Source: Branchiostoma floridae (taxonomy: Eukaryota; Chordata; Leptocardii; Amphioxiformes; Branchiostomatidae). Taken from it: 64,000 bases of DNA. The stretch covers positions 18,295,685-18,359,684 of the forward strand of contig NC_049994.1 of NCBI RefSeq assembly GCF_000003815.2, read 5' to 3'. Shown here in pieces: positions 1 to 12,000 of the stretch. A program made the translations under genes and the position numbers. The notes below the pieces were generated by a model that ran no database searches, was not told the origin of the DNA, and saw only the letters and a program-made list of their open reading frames with translations. Within the stretch, counting starts at the first letter, position 1. Each line of letters starts with the position of its first letter.

Positions 1-598
1 GTTTCTAAATGAAATATTTTCAGAATATTGCAATGTCAAACTTCCGTCTTCCGACTTGACGATCCCAGCATACCCTATGTTAAAATACAACGAATATAGG
101 TTACTCCACGAATAAAGGTAACGTAATGTCACATATTCAGGATCTACTACAGGACTGTCTACAGGACCCCGGCTGTCCATCCAACCTGGGATGGAAATTT
201 CCTTGTTTAATAGGACCGTAAATAATTTTACCCCATCTGTCCCAAAAATTACATTAAAGTGTTAAAAATGTACTTACATAAGCTTGAAATGCCATATTTT
301 ATGAGGGAAATCATCAACATGGGCTCCCATACTATGAGTGGTCTACTGTTAAGATGCACTCTCACTGCACTTGTGTCAAGCTTGCATCACTGCAGGGTTT
401 GTTCACTGCGTCACTGTTTTGTTATTTTCTACAATTTAGATATTGCGTAATAGCATGACTTAGAAGACGACAAAATACACAAAAAGTAAGACAATTTGTT
501 CTTTAACTCTGAACTTTGTTGAGTATCTTTGGAACCCTGCAGTGCCACAAGCATGATGCAAGTGCAGTAAGAGTGCACCTTTACTAACACAGTCACAT
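1..598. other. 3' flank of the zinc-finger gene; no gene seen
   Basis: No coding sequence is supported. About 80-130 holds a stretch (key word CAACGAATATAGGTTAC) that recurs near 47338-47380, so part of it is a dispersed repeat. The rest is probably 3' UTR and flank of the minus-strand zinc-finger gene. No convincing poly(A) signal was located. Confidence 0.5.
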
Positions 599-1411
599 TT
601 ATGGAGCTGTTTCCATCGTATGCATTGCCATATGACTGGACAGGTTGGAGAATCGTGCTGTAGAAAAGTCACACTTGTTACATTTGTAGGGCTTTACTCC
701 CGAGTGGGTTTTCAAATGTCTGGAGAGATGGTACATCTGAGTGGTGCTGTACCCACACTTCCCACATATGTAGGGTTTATCACCGGTGTGTTTGGCTAGA
801 TGCCGGTCCAAAGTGGATTTGTTCGCAGCAGAATAGTCGCACTGGTCGCACTTGTACTGTTTTTCACCCGTGTGAGTTCTCATGTGTCGGGATAAGTTAG
901 ACATCTGGGTTGTCCTGTAGCCACATTTCCCACACACGAAGGGTTTTTCACCTGTATGTTTGACTAGATGTCGGTCTAGAGTAGCTTTGTGTGCTGCAGA
1001 ATAGTCACACTGGTCACACTTGTAGGGTTTTACTCCAGTATGGCTTTTCATATGCTGTGTAAGGTGAGAAGACTTAGCTGTCATATATCCACACTCCCCG
1101 CATATGTAGGGTTTTGCACCGGTGTGTTTTGTTAGGTGTTGGTCCAAGGTGGATTTCTGTGCAGCAGAATAGTCACACTGATCACACTTGAAGGGTTTTT
1201 CACCGCTGTGCTTTCTCATGTGTTTGTATAAGTCAGCTCTTTTCACAGCCCTGTACCCACACTCTCCACACATGTAGGGTCTCTCATCACTGTTCTTCGA
1301 CAAATCTCCTGTTGTTGTTGCACCTTCCAGATAGACTGCTTTGCTGTTTGGCATTGAGGTGAGGCAGCTGTGGGAAACTCCGGTGAGAAACCCTGAACCC
1401 TCTGTCTCCAT
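599..1411 (-). CDS. C2H2 zinc-finger protein, eight fingers (last exon)
   Basis: Probable sequence-specific DNA-binding nuclear protein. Eight C2H2 fingers (C-x2-C-x12-H-x3-H) run in an unbroken array from about residue 46 to 265 of 270, with TGEKP-like linkers. Fingers 2, 4 and 6 are one subtype (CDQCDYSAA, helix xKxTLDx). Fingers 1, 3, 5 and 7 are another (CG[EK]CGY). Finger 8 is a terminal variant (CNKCDFSTA). The array therefore grew by duplication of a two-finger unit. The start chosen is ATG at 1409-1411, which has a good context (GACATGG). The frame stays open upstream to a polypyrimidine tract and acceptor AG just above 1450, so this is probably the only coding exon or the last of several. 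No KRAB, SCAN, ZAD or BTB domain is visible. The N-terminal 45 residues are low in structure. An exact orthologue cannot be named because such genes are large lineage-specific families. Confidence 0.85.
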   Translation of the reverse strand: METEGSGFLTGVSHSCLTSMPNSKAVYLEGATTTGDLSKNSDERPYMCGECGYRAVKRADLYKHMRKHSGEKPFKCDQCDYSAAQKSTLDQHLTKHTGAKPYICGECGYMTAKSSHLTQHMKSHTGVKPYKCDQCDYSAAHKATLDRHLVKHTGEKPFVCGKCGYRTTQMSNLSRHMRTHTGEKQYKCDQCDYSAANKSTLDRHLAKHTGDKPYICGKCGYSTTQMYHLSRHLKTHSGVKPYKCNKCDFSTARFSNLSSHMAMHTMETAP

Positions 1412-1506
1412 GTCTAAGCAAGGAGGTTTCAGATTCAATGGTCTGACGTCCTGAAAAAAATAACATGATACTGAAAGTCAGGATACAATCGTGACACAGA
1501 GCTATT

Positions 1507-1807
1507 CAGGGATAAACAAGTCCACTAGCTCTATTGTCCAGGGCAAGTGAAAGTGCTGTTCGGGCAAGTGCATGTCCTACCCCACTTGTCCGATCGGGCA
1601 AGTAAGATTTTTCCATTGATTTTAGTGCAATTTTGATATACTTGTTACTTTTTACAGTCATGACATCAAGCAATTGTCTACAGAAAATTCCATTGCTGGA
1701 AGTGAAAATGCATGTACTAGTAACAGTGACAATTGGTTCGGGCAAGTACATTTTTTATGTGCTTGCCCGATAGGACAAGTGGATTTTAGAAAATTTGTTC
1801 AACCCTG
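1507..1807. mobile_element. hAT-like MITE, ends CAGGGATAAAC / GTTCAACCCTG
   Basis: About 300 bp with imperfect terminal inverted repeats (CAGGG at one end, CCCTG at the other). Subterminal inverted motifs of GGGCAAGTG / CACTTGTCC type are present. It is flanked by a 6-bp direct repeat GCTATT (1501-1506 and 1808-1813). No transposase. Family assignment rests on the CAGGG ends only. Confidence 0.6.
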
Positions 1808-1814
1808 GCTATTA

Positions 1815-2031
1815 TACTGTGAATGCAGAAATTTTCAATGTGGTTTTATGTTTGTGGTTTTTGCATAGCAAATTTACCGCGAACTTAAAACCATCGCGAA
1901 TATTTTTCTACGGCAGTAAGAGTTTACAGTGTATGGTGTTACCGCAAACTTTAAACCACTGCGAACAGTCCTTTCCCCGCAACCGCGAAATTAAATCCCT
2001 GCGAACATAAATGCATTTAGTATTTACAGTA
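1815..2031. mobile_element. MITE of the 'GCGGT' family, copy 1
   Basis: Begins TACTGTGAATGCAG and ends TATTTACAGTA, and is filled with alternating ACCGCGAA / TTCGCGGT motifs. The same architecture recurs at 13596-13807 and 34208-34376. Possible TA target duplication. Non-coding. Confidence 0.65.
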
Positions 2032-3012
2032 TTTTGCGGTAGCCACAAGCAACTGTTGTAGGACTAGTCTTTTGCATGCAGTCTTATATATGAGCTCATA
2101 AAATTTGTGGCTATATGATATCTAATTGTACTTCCTTTGTGGTAGAGAAAAATCTCATCCCACCAGGTTGCTGCATTACTGATTCATTTAGTGAATGAAA
2201 TTTCCATTATGGAAACCTTTATCACACATATTATATTATGCTCTTGCAAGCTACGTTCATTGTGATCATAGACTTGCTTTTCGACAAGTCACAAGAAGTA
2301 CTTAGATATTGGCTTATTTCTTCTTTTATCATTTTCACTGGCTTGTCTTCTTTTGTTTAAGACAGTCGACTTTATCGTATGAAAGATTCTGTAGCTTGCT
2401 ATTCCACGTATGATGTAACGTTACATGCTCCTCCCCCTCCCCACAAAATAAACGGATACAAATATCGCTCAAATTGGCCTCTAGAAAAGCCCAACAGATT
2501 GGATTCCGTGCGAATTATTAACCACAAAGCATCTACGTACTGTTAAGATAAATGTTCAAGTTCATTTCCCAGATGTTTCTCGTTCTTACCTGTTTCCTAT
2601 GACGTTTTCTTCACACAAATCATTGCCGAGATCGAGAGCCCTTCTTGCTAGAATAAAAGGTCAAAGGTGACTGCGTCTGGGTCATGACCCTGTACGTCTT
2701 ATGACTCAAGTAAAGTCGAGATTAAGCCATGTAGCTTAACACCGCATGGATGTTCTTTTTCATTCTTTCAAACTCTATGTAATGGGCGTTTCGATGATGA
2801 GAATGAACGTTAATATCTGAATTGGATTATTTTTTCCGAGATCATTTCCCCTTGCTTGTCTTTCTTATTTTACCCAATTTTTAATGGACTTTATAGCATA
2901 TCATACAGAGTAAGGGTTGTAAAATGGGTAATTCTCTTATCTCGCGTTTTGTTGCTCTTATTAGATAAGTCTTCATACAATTATTCCTTGCCCACCTGTG
3001 GTAGGAGTATAG
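2032..3012. other. Intergenic DNA, nothing recognised
   Basis: AT-rich DNA with stop codons in all frames, no splice-bounded coding segment and no obvious repeat. Confidence 0.4.
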
Positions 3013-3020
3013 ATTACGAG

Positions 3021-3453
3021 TAGGGCTGGGTATCGGTACACCGTACCGGTACAAAACCGGTTTTTCTTATTGGACCGGTGCAGAAAAACCGGACCTGAAA
3101 AAATTGGGTGGACCGGATGTTGGACCGATTAGAAAATTAAGAGATTATTTTATCAGGCATTCACGCGTTTTGGCCCTTGTAGGTGGAAGAAAATAACAAG
3201 AGTGAAATTGAGTAGAGTTTATAGTAATTTCTACCAAGTTTTACAGCCAATCGCACAGGTGCAGTTAGCGTTGTAGGATTTTAAAACGCCAGTGTAAGTC
3301 TAATACACCACCAAACAGATTTCTTTGTAGTGAAATGGACCATTGGTATGAGTCATACTGAGTCAGGTCCAGGTTCAGGTCCGGACCTGGACCTAATCCT
3401 TTGGACCTGAACCGGACCTGGACCTGAATTTTCTGTAACGGTACCCAGCCCTA
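3021..3453. mobile_element. MITE with perfect 8-bp target duplication
   Basis: A 433-bp element with ends TAGGGCTGGGTATCGGTAC and GTACCCAGCCCTA (inverted; one end reads GTATCGGTAC, the other GTAACGGTAC). It is flanked by the identical 8-bp repeat ATTACGAG at 3013-3020 and 3454-3461. The interior is rich in ACCGG and GGACCTG motifs. An 8-bp duplication fits the hAT superfamily. No coding capacity. Confidence 0.8.
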
Positions 3454-3987
3454 ATTACGAGTATATGTTCCTGCTATACAAGTGTATGCAATATGCGAAT
3501 CCACCAACAGGAGGCGTGCGTGCACTGATCGCAAGGTACCGAAAGACAAAACATAAATTCACTCACTGCACCCACTGTCTCTTCGTTTTTATGGATGGCA
3601 TCGAGCCACGTATTTTGGCGCTATTAGACTCTCTTCCCTTGTCTAATTACCTATTTGAATACCTCGTCTTTGAAAGACAACAATCTACACGTCTGCTTGA
3701 AAAGTACAAAGGTAACAGCATTCCAGAATTCAAAATTAATACCTACGGCTTCTCTATATAATGCGCTTCGAATGAAGTTTAAGAATTATACATATTATGG
3801 TTTTCTGAATGGCTACCGACAGATAATGCCGTACCCTGACCAATGCCTGGCCCAGGGTACGGATCTCGGGCTTCTTGGCTGGGTTTACTTGGAACTAGAC
3901 ATTCAACCGGGGCCGGCCCTGGGCCCTGGCTAAAAGTCTGGTTTCCAGGGTAGAGATCCGAGTCTACGTTACATGTGACGGGCGCCC

Positions 3988-4357
3988 CAAGGGTTGTAGC
4001 CAGCACCTGTCCTTCAGTCCTTTGAAGGAATTTTGCAGCTGGGGACTGAAAAAAGTTTTCCCCATTCCGTCCCCTGGGACAGACAAAAATTGATATGTAA
4101 AGATATAAAAAAACTGAAACCCACGTGTTCTTCTTCACCAAAACAGATGCCATTGAACAGCTTAGTCTACAAGCAAAATTTGCACCTCAAAATGCAGGAA
4201 ATAGTGTTTTAGACTAAGCGGGTCTTGATTTAAACATTTTCTGGGACCCAGACCCCCTAGAAATGACGCGTAACGTCACGACATGCCTTCGGTGCTCGAT
4301 AGGATTCCCATTCAAAATCATAGGGACTGAAAATGATTTCAGGCTGGCTACAACCCT
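3988..4357. mobile_element. hAT-like MITE, ends CAAGGGTTGTAGCCAGC
   Basis: About 370 bp with inverted ends (GGGTTGTAGCCAGC against GCTGGCTACAACCC). It is flanked by near-identical 8-mers GGGCGCCC (3980-3987) and GGGCGCAC (4358-4365). No coding capacity. Confidence 0.6.
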
Positions 4358-4534
4358 GGGCGCACCTGAGTCTTAAAGTCTTTTCATAAACCTCTAAGAA
4401 GCCCGAGGTCCGAGGCTACCCGTGCCCCAGCACGACAGATGGCAGGCGGCGCATGCCGTTACTCGTTAGTCAGACTGGAGAATGAATGGGCATTGGGCCG
4501 CTTCAAAATAGCTTCATGGTTCAATGAAGAAATC

Positions 4535-4562
4535 TAGAGTAGAGTAGAGTAGAGTAGAGTAG
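4535..4562. repeat. (AGAGT)n microsatellite
   Basis: Five tandem AGAGT units. A shorter tract of the same unit is at 16797-16817. Confidence 0.85.
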
Positions 4563-5023
4563 ATTCTTCGGTTAGGTAGGAGACTCTTCTTCTTTCATTA
4601 GGGCTGCCACCCTCAACTTGTTGAGTATTCTGCAGCCATAGCGCTAGCTTACTCCGAGAAGATCACTGCGCAAGCGGAGGGGGACTTTAAATTTTGGATT
4701 TGAAAACTGGCAGGGTTGATGACAAAGCTACCTCAGCTGGGAGGTTGTTCCAATCCCTAGTTGTACGTGGGAAGAAAGTATTTTGCCTGTACTGTGTTTT
4801 GCTAGGACTCGCTCCAGTTTAAACCGCTCCTCTTTCTCATCGGTCAGCATACCGTCATTGTTGGTTTGTGTGGTTTGTCCAAGGCTTTATAGTTCAAATC
4901 TAATCTGATCAAGAAGGCTAAAAGTTTAAAGGTTTTTAACCTCCTTGCTCTGATGTTTGTATGGTATTGGCTAATGTTTATAATATGATTAGATCTAAAT
5001 CTTCCAGCAAATGTTTGGGTATA

Positions 5024-5197
5024 CAGTAGAGGCCGCTTAATTGCACACCCAATTTGCCAGTAAATTCCGTGCAATTATCCAGCGTGTGCGATAATGCGAA
5101 GTTACCCAGTGGGACCTCATCACCACGGGATTTAGGGATTCCGTGCAATTGACCGAAGTGTGTGTTTATCCGACGTACAATTAACTGGCTTCCACTG
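5024..5197. mobile_element. Tigger/pogo-like MITE with TA target sites
   Basis: 174 bp starting CAGTAGAGGCCGCTTAATTG and ending with the imperfect inverted counterpart (AATTAACTGGCTTCCACTG). TA lies on each side (5022-5023 and 5198-5199). The interior carries repeated CCGTGCAATT motifs. The end sequence and TA duplication fit the Tc1/mariner group, pogo/Tigger branch. Confidence 0.65.
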
Positions 5198-5234
5198 TAC
5201 AGTCGTGTATACCCAAGTGTATACCATTGAATCA

Positions 5235-5335
5235 GATTTTTTTTCTGATTCAATGATCCCCCCGGCTCGGGGCTGTCCTCCCGTCCCCCCGGGGTGCCGG
5301 CCCCTCCCCCCGGGGGGCCCCCCCCCCCCCCCACC
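5235..5335. repeat. Palindrome followed by C-rich tract
   Basis: An inverted repeat around TTGAATCAGA / TCTGATTCAA is followed by a run of C tracts with scattered GGGG. The complementary strand has several G runs and could form a G-quadruplex. Confidence 0.6.
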
Positions 5336-6639
5336 CTGTGTGATCCTGCGTTCCGTATGGTGGGTTTGTCTCCTGGTAATCTCAAAGCAGATGTAAGTTT
5401 CAGGTCCGTTTTCTGCGTAGTAAAATTTCTCAGCTGATCTGTATGCCCTGGAAATATACATGTATGTAGTTTGGTTTCAATGCGATTTAATTTTGTAGTT
5501 TTTGTCTGATTATAAATGAAATGTAATAGCTAAACTTTCTCAGATCAAACTAACTAACTAACGAACCAACCGACCAACAAACCAAGGAACAAACCAACCA
5601 CTATATGAAAAAGCTTCTTTATTAATTGATTGGTTAGAACCAAGTGTCCGCGTTCCCAGCCTGCCAAGCCGAGGTGAGACGATGAGTGATGACGTCACCC
5701 CTGGGAAATAATCCATAAAGGCATAATGAACTTTCCTTTCTGATTATAAACTGCGATCTACATCCAAGTACAAACTCTCCTATCACATGTAAAACTGGAG
5801 ATTTCTTCGTTATTAAGTGCAATAGCCTTTATTGCACATTCATGCCCTATCGGGTTAATACCCCTGTCACATTATCGACATTATCCACGATCTTGGGGCG
5901 TTTCGATGGATGATCGGCCATATTTAAGATCGACAGAGGGTTGCGCGTATTTTTTTTACCTGTAAACCGTCCCTTTCACATATAAGCCATACTTTTCACC
6001 TTGTACAATTGTTGTGCAATTAAGTTATTATTATAAGCGAGGCTCGGGCGATTGCCGCCGAATCGTCGTCCGATCGATTTTCTCCAAAAGTGACAGGGGT
6101 ATAAGTACGGGCATGTAGACACAAAATACACATGATGACGTTGAAGTGGTTTCTAAGTTTTCTTATCATTCTATATTGTTTAAACTTTAATTAGTAGACT
6201 TTTAAGATTTATTCTGAATCCACTTTTTTGTAGTTTATATTTGCATACAAAACTCACTGTACTTTCTGTCGCGTCAATAAGGCTTTTTTTCTGAAACAGG
6301 GGTTCTGAAATTACTCCAATCTTTTTGTTCGGCTTCTTCTCGTTTGTTAGCAATGTTAAACATAAAGCTTGAAATGTGTCTGTATAATAAATATAGTGTG
6401 AGCAAAGCGCATAAGAAAAAAAAACTTTCATTGGTTAAATATGAATTTTTCATCGCTAGTCAAAGATTAATGAGTTCATACGTTGATGAAAACTCCTTGA
6501 AAAAAAATGAATTTTTCAACACTAGACAAAGATTAATGAGTTTTCCGTCCCATAGATAAGAACTCCGATCTACATCTCACAAGAAACAACTCCTCTTACA
6601 TGTAAAAAATCCTGGAGATTTGCTCATGATTAATCATTT
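5336..6639. other. Intergenic DNA, nothing recognised
   Basis: No coding segment is supported. Around 5545-5600 there is a low-complexity AACCAACC-type stretch, and 6400-6550 holds two imperfect copies of a motif containing GAATTTTTC and AAAGATTAATGAG. Confidence 0.4.
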
Positions 6640-7255
6640 TCAATGAGTTTTCCTTTCCTTCGCTGATGGGAAGATGATGAAGATGTAAAGGCTGTATTTA
6701 GGATGAAACAAAAGGAGGCATTCCGGCAACCGCATAACAAACAGACTAAACCTAACTTTGCCCCCGCAGTTGTCTTCTTTCTCGTAATAACTTAACGTAC
6801 TAGTATTGTGTGACAATAGAGTCAGTGGGACAGAAGTATTGCATACAGTTTGCGGTTTGACAAACTTTGACGTAAAGTTTTGGACATGTCTGTGTTTCTA
6901 GCAAGGAGCTTTTATCATGGTTTCTAGCGGAATTCATTCGTCAATTTTTGACAAAACAATGACAAGATGATGATTTTAATTACCGATTTACACTAATCTC
7001 CAAGCAGATCCTAGAGTAGCATAAGATAGAGAAAGCTGGCAGAGAAGTGAAGCGGCTTAGGAGTGTGTTTCGCTACCGGGGATCTGCCTCCACCTCCTTA
7101 GAAACTTTTGACATGTAAAATCATGGGGATTTGCTAATGACTAATGAGTTTGATGATTAATGATTAATGAGTTTTCCGTCCCGTAGAACATCAGCGCTGA
7201 TGGGAATACGATGAAGATGTAAAGGCTGTATTTAGGATGAAACAAAAGAGGCATT
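6640..7255. repeat. Direct repeat pair about 525 bp apart
   Basis: A block around 6655-6720 (GATGAAGATGTAAAGGCTG, then TTTAGGATGAAACAAAAG) recurs at about 7195-7255. Between them are two degenerate CTCCAAGCAGAT / ATCTGCCTCC motifs of the 8-bp-duplication MITE family. Confidence 0.6.
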
Positions 7256-7333
7256 CCCGCGGCCACATGTGGTCGGGCGGCGGCCGCATTCCGATGGAAG
7301 ATATTTATTTATTCTACTTATGTAAGAATGCAG

Positions 7334-7532
7334 TAGTCTCTACCAGACTCCGAGTCGCTGGAAAAAATCGTAGAAATGGTACAAATAGAGGAGTATGCCG
7401 GCCAGAGGAATATAGCCGGCTAGGCAACAGTAACGTGATCTAGGATCGCGAGTTGTTCCCTGGCCGGTTATATTCCTCTCTATTTGTTCCATTTCTACGA
7501 TTTTCCAGCGATCCGGAGTCTGGTAGAGACTA
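7334..7532. mobile_element. Mutator-like MITE, copy A1 (9-bp target duplication)
   Basis: 199 bp with long inverted ends TAGTCTCTACCAGACTCC / GGAGTCTGGTAGAGACTA. It is flanked by AGAATGCAG at 7325-7333 and 7533-7541. The arms continue inward as TCGCTGGAAA..ATCGTAGAAATGG and its complement. Sister copies are at 12766-12962 and 27184-27879. A 9-bp duplication with long inverted arms is typical of MULE-type elements. Superfamily is inference. Confidence 0.8.
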
Positions 7533-8699
7533 AGAATGCAGCATGATTCCAGGCGCAGTGTGTTTGTGTTGTTGTGATACTGAATATGGAACGTCTGCAA
7601 GTGGTTGGTAGCCCCGTACAAGGCTTCGCGGAGGGCATTTTGAACTTTCCTCTGTCAACCTTTATCAATTCATTTCTTCATCTATTTCAAGTTCTAGGTG
7701 TCAAATGATAATGATAATGAACTTTATTTGTACATGGTACAATTGTAAGGCAACAGTAACAAGTCAATTAATACAATGGTACCCGTCTAAAACTGCATAC
7801 AAATATAGTATAGAAATGTGAACATAAATGGCGTATTGACATAGTGTAATATGCAAGTTTAACAAGTTGGTCCGTTACTGTACAATAGATTCTCTTTTTT
7901 TTAGAGCATTACAAATGTATTGGCCTAGATATGAAGATATGTAGTCTGGACATGACATAAGTAGATTGAAAGTACATGTCAATGACACAATGTTACACAG
8001 GCACTCAGGCATCGCATAACCGCCGATACAAGAAATGGAGAACACATACGTATAACAGAAAACTCAGACAATATTATATCATTATATTGAATAATGCCCT
8101 TGCTTGTACAAATCATTATTTCAATTTCATGTTCTTCTAGAGTTATTGCTAATTGCAAGTGGATATATATCAAATGCATGGTATGCAATAAGTACGCTAT
8201 TGTCCTTTTATTTAGTCTTAAAGCTAGTACTAGACCTATGTCAAATCATACAAATGCATACAAAGTGGGAATGTACGATACTTCGAACTTCTAGTTCTAC
8301 CTGAACTTACTATAAATGTTAATTTAGTTTCTACTGTGAATGCAGTGCAGTGGAGGACTCTTAAAGTGCCTGTTTTCTTGTTTTCTCTTTGCTTCTGTGT
8401 TCTGTCGGCTCCCATTTTCCCCAGTATCGGCTTGTGCCGGGTGCAGGGTCCATTGTCCTGTCCCGCCGGTCTGCCACCCCTGGACGGCTTGTCGGACAAC
8501 GGAACTCTATTATCCACACATGACCCTGCGTGACCCTTTGTCCAACCTATTCATTACAATTTACATCCCCGAGTGGTCTTTCCTCTTTTTTAGCTCAGAT
8601 CCTGCGAACCACTGAATAGCGGCCCAATCCAACAGAAACCGCTAGTTTTGTTACCAAACTTTCAGTCGCAGAAACGTCTTTTCTTAACAAATAAAAGAA

Positions 8700-8984
8700 A
8701 TCTTAGAATTATGTCTGTTTTAGTCACTAAATATGCTTGTTGACTTTTAAAGATATACAGCACAATAATTTTTCAGAGTTTTGCTGGCCCCTCCCTTGTG
8801 CAAATGGTACTGCCCAACTTTTACTCGCATAAACGCATCCTCTCGCATATGCAGCAAAAATATCTTAGAATTATGTCTGTTTTAGTCACAAAATGCTGTT
8901 GACTTTTGAAAATATACAACACAACATTCAATTTTAAAGAGTTTGCTGGCCCCTCCCTAGGTGCAAATGGTACAGCCCAGCCGC
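8700..8984 (+). repeat. Tandem duplication just upstream of the TMEM26-like gene
   Basis: About 120 bp (8700-8822) repeats at 8862-8984. Shared words include CTTAGAATTATGTCTGTTTT, TGCTGGCCCCTCCCT and GTGCAAATGGTAC. The second copy ends about 85 bases before the chosen start codon, so the duplication probably includes promoter or 5' UTR sequence. No TATA box is evident. Confidence 0.7.
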
Positions 8985-9067
8985 GGTGTCTCCTGGGAGA
9001 TCCTATCGCACGACAGTGTGTGCGCACCGTTCAGTTGTAGTGCAGTCGGCGGGACTAGAACACACAC

Positions 9068-12000
9068 ATGTCTCAGCACTCCACTTCGTTTATGTACAGC
9101 TCCGCCTCGCAGCGGTCCGTCCATAACATGGAGCTGGCCATGGCGGGGGCTACAACATCCCGGTCCGTCGGTTGCGGCTCTCTTCGCCTCGTCATCTTCG
9201 AGATCGTGCAGTGGGTGACGCTGTTCATCCCGACCATCCTGACAGCGCACCAGCTCGTGCAGAACCTCGGGACCAGGGAGGGGGTCCTCCCGAGCCTGTA
9301 CGGCGCGCCCATCGCTACCTTCTGGTGGATTTTCGGCTGCGCCGCGATCGGAGTGTCGCTGTTCGTCTACTTCCCGACAAAATACATGGTGCACAGGAGA
9401 CTGGACCCCAGGAAACAGACGTGGTAAGGAGATTTTGTTTGTTTGTAAGGTTCTGAACAGACCTCACCCGGTGGTCCTAATAACCTGGTAACCGTACCAT
9501 CAGGAGCTCACCGGTACCTCAACGGTGCTGGGAGTGTTGCCCGCCCGTTCACGTCTATAACCGCACGCCGTCGGATTTTTACGGTGTTGGTTTCAACGGC
9601 AAGACAGTAATCAGAAAGCCTAGTTGTAAACAATAAGCTGTCAGAATGTAAAAGAAACTGGTAGGTGGTAAAACAGACCCTTGTACAGGCCACGATGGTT
9701 ACCAGGCTATATAAATGGTAGAACTGAAATTATTACTTGCAAGTTGTAGGCTAGAGCATTGCCCGCTAAACTCTTGGAACTAGATCGTCTTGTGTTCATT
9801 TGTGCTTGGTAAGAGCCTGGAGTTCTGTGTATTGTTGTCGGTTCCTGCAAATAAATTTATGGACGCGAGGGGGAACAGCAGTACATGTATATTTATGTTG
9901 GCCCGGTGTTTTGAATGCCATGTCGCTTACCCTTTTACCACTATGGACTGGTGAGTTTTCCATTTAGGCGTTGGCCTTGTTTTACTAGCGAAAGTTGTCC
10001 GAAAAGGTCGCCGTCTCCTTTCCCATGTGTGGATACAGAATTCCATTTTGAAACAGTTGCTCGCTGTTGTAATATCCGAGGTTTGTGAATTTCTAGTTCT
10101 CTGGAAGAAGAAAAAAACGTGTAAGATTTGACCCCGTTACACTGCCGAAACCTATGCCAAAAACTGTGACAGGACGGAAAAGTTTGTTTTCATTTGTTTT
10201 TCTCCTTTAGAGTGTGTCAAAGAAGAGTGGTCTTGGGATGTTGAGACACTTATGTTTCTCTGAAAGGAAAGTGAAAGATTTGACCCGTTACACTATCGAA
10301 ACATGTGCCAAAAACCTATCCTTCTGTTGACTCGACCAAGGACATTTCATCAGTAGATCCACAATTTAATACCTTGATGAACAGTCTAACAAGCAAACAC
10401 TATATTCATCAACATGATACACGTGGATAATTCCTGTTGTAACAAAATTCAAAATTATCTCGTGTTTCCCCGGACCGTTGGAGCCGTGCTGCGACAGTGC
10501 CAAGGACACAAAACAAAACCTGACCCTGCAGATCTGTCTTCCGATAAATCACTACCTCAGGCTGCGGACAGAAACACACAGTCGGCAATTTTCGGCAAAT
10601 TACAGGACGGCTAATACTAGGTTTTACCGGAGCTGCCTTCCTTTTCGTGAGAATATACTGCGTGTATAGTAGAGTTTAGCGGGACGGAAGAGTACTAGTA
10701 TATGGTTTTCTGTTTGACAAGTCTGACCTACTAGACTAGTATGTTACGGGCATGTCTGTATTTTAGTGAAGTTTTCGGTAAATAGCAAACAGACTTATAT
10801 ACAAGCATTGCCCACATTTGTTTTCTTTCTCGTAAGAACAGATTGTGTGGCAGTAGAGTTAGTGGGTATAACTCTGACCTAAAGTTTTGGACATGTCTGT
10901 TTTTACCGGATCGTCAAAAATTATTTTGGGCAAAACAAAAACTGGATTAAGCCAAGTTTGATCGGATTAATCCTCCTCTAACCGAATAATCACCAGGTGA
11001 TTACAGAAAGGTAAAGTTTTCTGCTCAACATACGTTCTGAACATGTCTGTTTTTGACGCGGCTAGATAAATTATGAGAGAGGTCTGCATTTCAAACGGAC
11101 GGCTGGCGACCGACGTGACCCCGAGTTTCTGGGCTGTCCGTCAGAGTGGCGACTGGAGTGCCCGGCCACATGTTGGAGGCATGACAAGTGGTGGGAACAC
11201 GGTTCGCGGTTGGAAAGGACTCCAAATACGGGAGGACGCGAGACACTATGGCTACGCGCTGTCTTCTAAATTCTACGAGGGCACTGTCAGTCTGTCACTC
11301 TAGTCTCTAGCCTCCACCAGGCCTTCCTACGGGGGTACGGGGTCGTAGAAGTCGGGGGAAAATCGAGAAATTGGCGAGGGGATCGGAGTCAGTCCATGTT
11401 TCCTCAGGTAGCAAAACTCCCCTGGAAAATTATTCTCCCTATATTAGCCAGCACTGGCAGTTTGGTACACATTAATGTCACATTTGTCAGGAATTAGAGC
11501 AGAGAGCACCTTGGTCAGGAATTTGCCGCCAGGAAGGAACTCTGAAATTTGTCGGCGGCCGGTATTAAAAGTCGTTGTGAAACTTACTGAAAGTCCTACG
11601 ACCAAAACAAATCGTTCAGTGGCTGCTGAGGACAGAAAGATATCGGTACAGTACACTCAGAAAGAGTACAGCACAGCTACATGGTATTTTCTGTATGCAA
11701 ACTTGTCGTACAACCCGTTCTGTGCGGCCTGTGCAAAGATTTGCCAATAGTTGCCTACTTTCTCGTAACTCCCCTGGAAAAGTATTCTCCCTGTATTAGC
11801 CAGCGTAGTCAGTCTGGTAGAGACTACTGTCACGGCTGAGCAGAAACCACTTTGGCCAGGAAGGAACCATGAAATTTGTCGGCGGCCGGTAAAGTCGTTT
11901 GAAAGTAGAATCTACCACGGCCAAAACAAATCGTTCAGTGGCTGTAGTGTAGTGTAGACGACTAGGGAGACAGGGTGTTCAGTATAGTATCTCCTGTATG

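Noticed and set aside
1412..1438. Extending the zinc-finger start to 1438
   Set aside because: The codon there is TTG; the ATG at 1409-1411 has a good context. The nine codons above may belong to the coding region only if an upstream exon exists.
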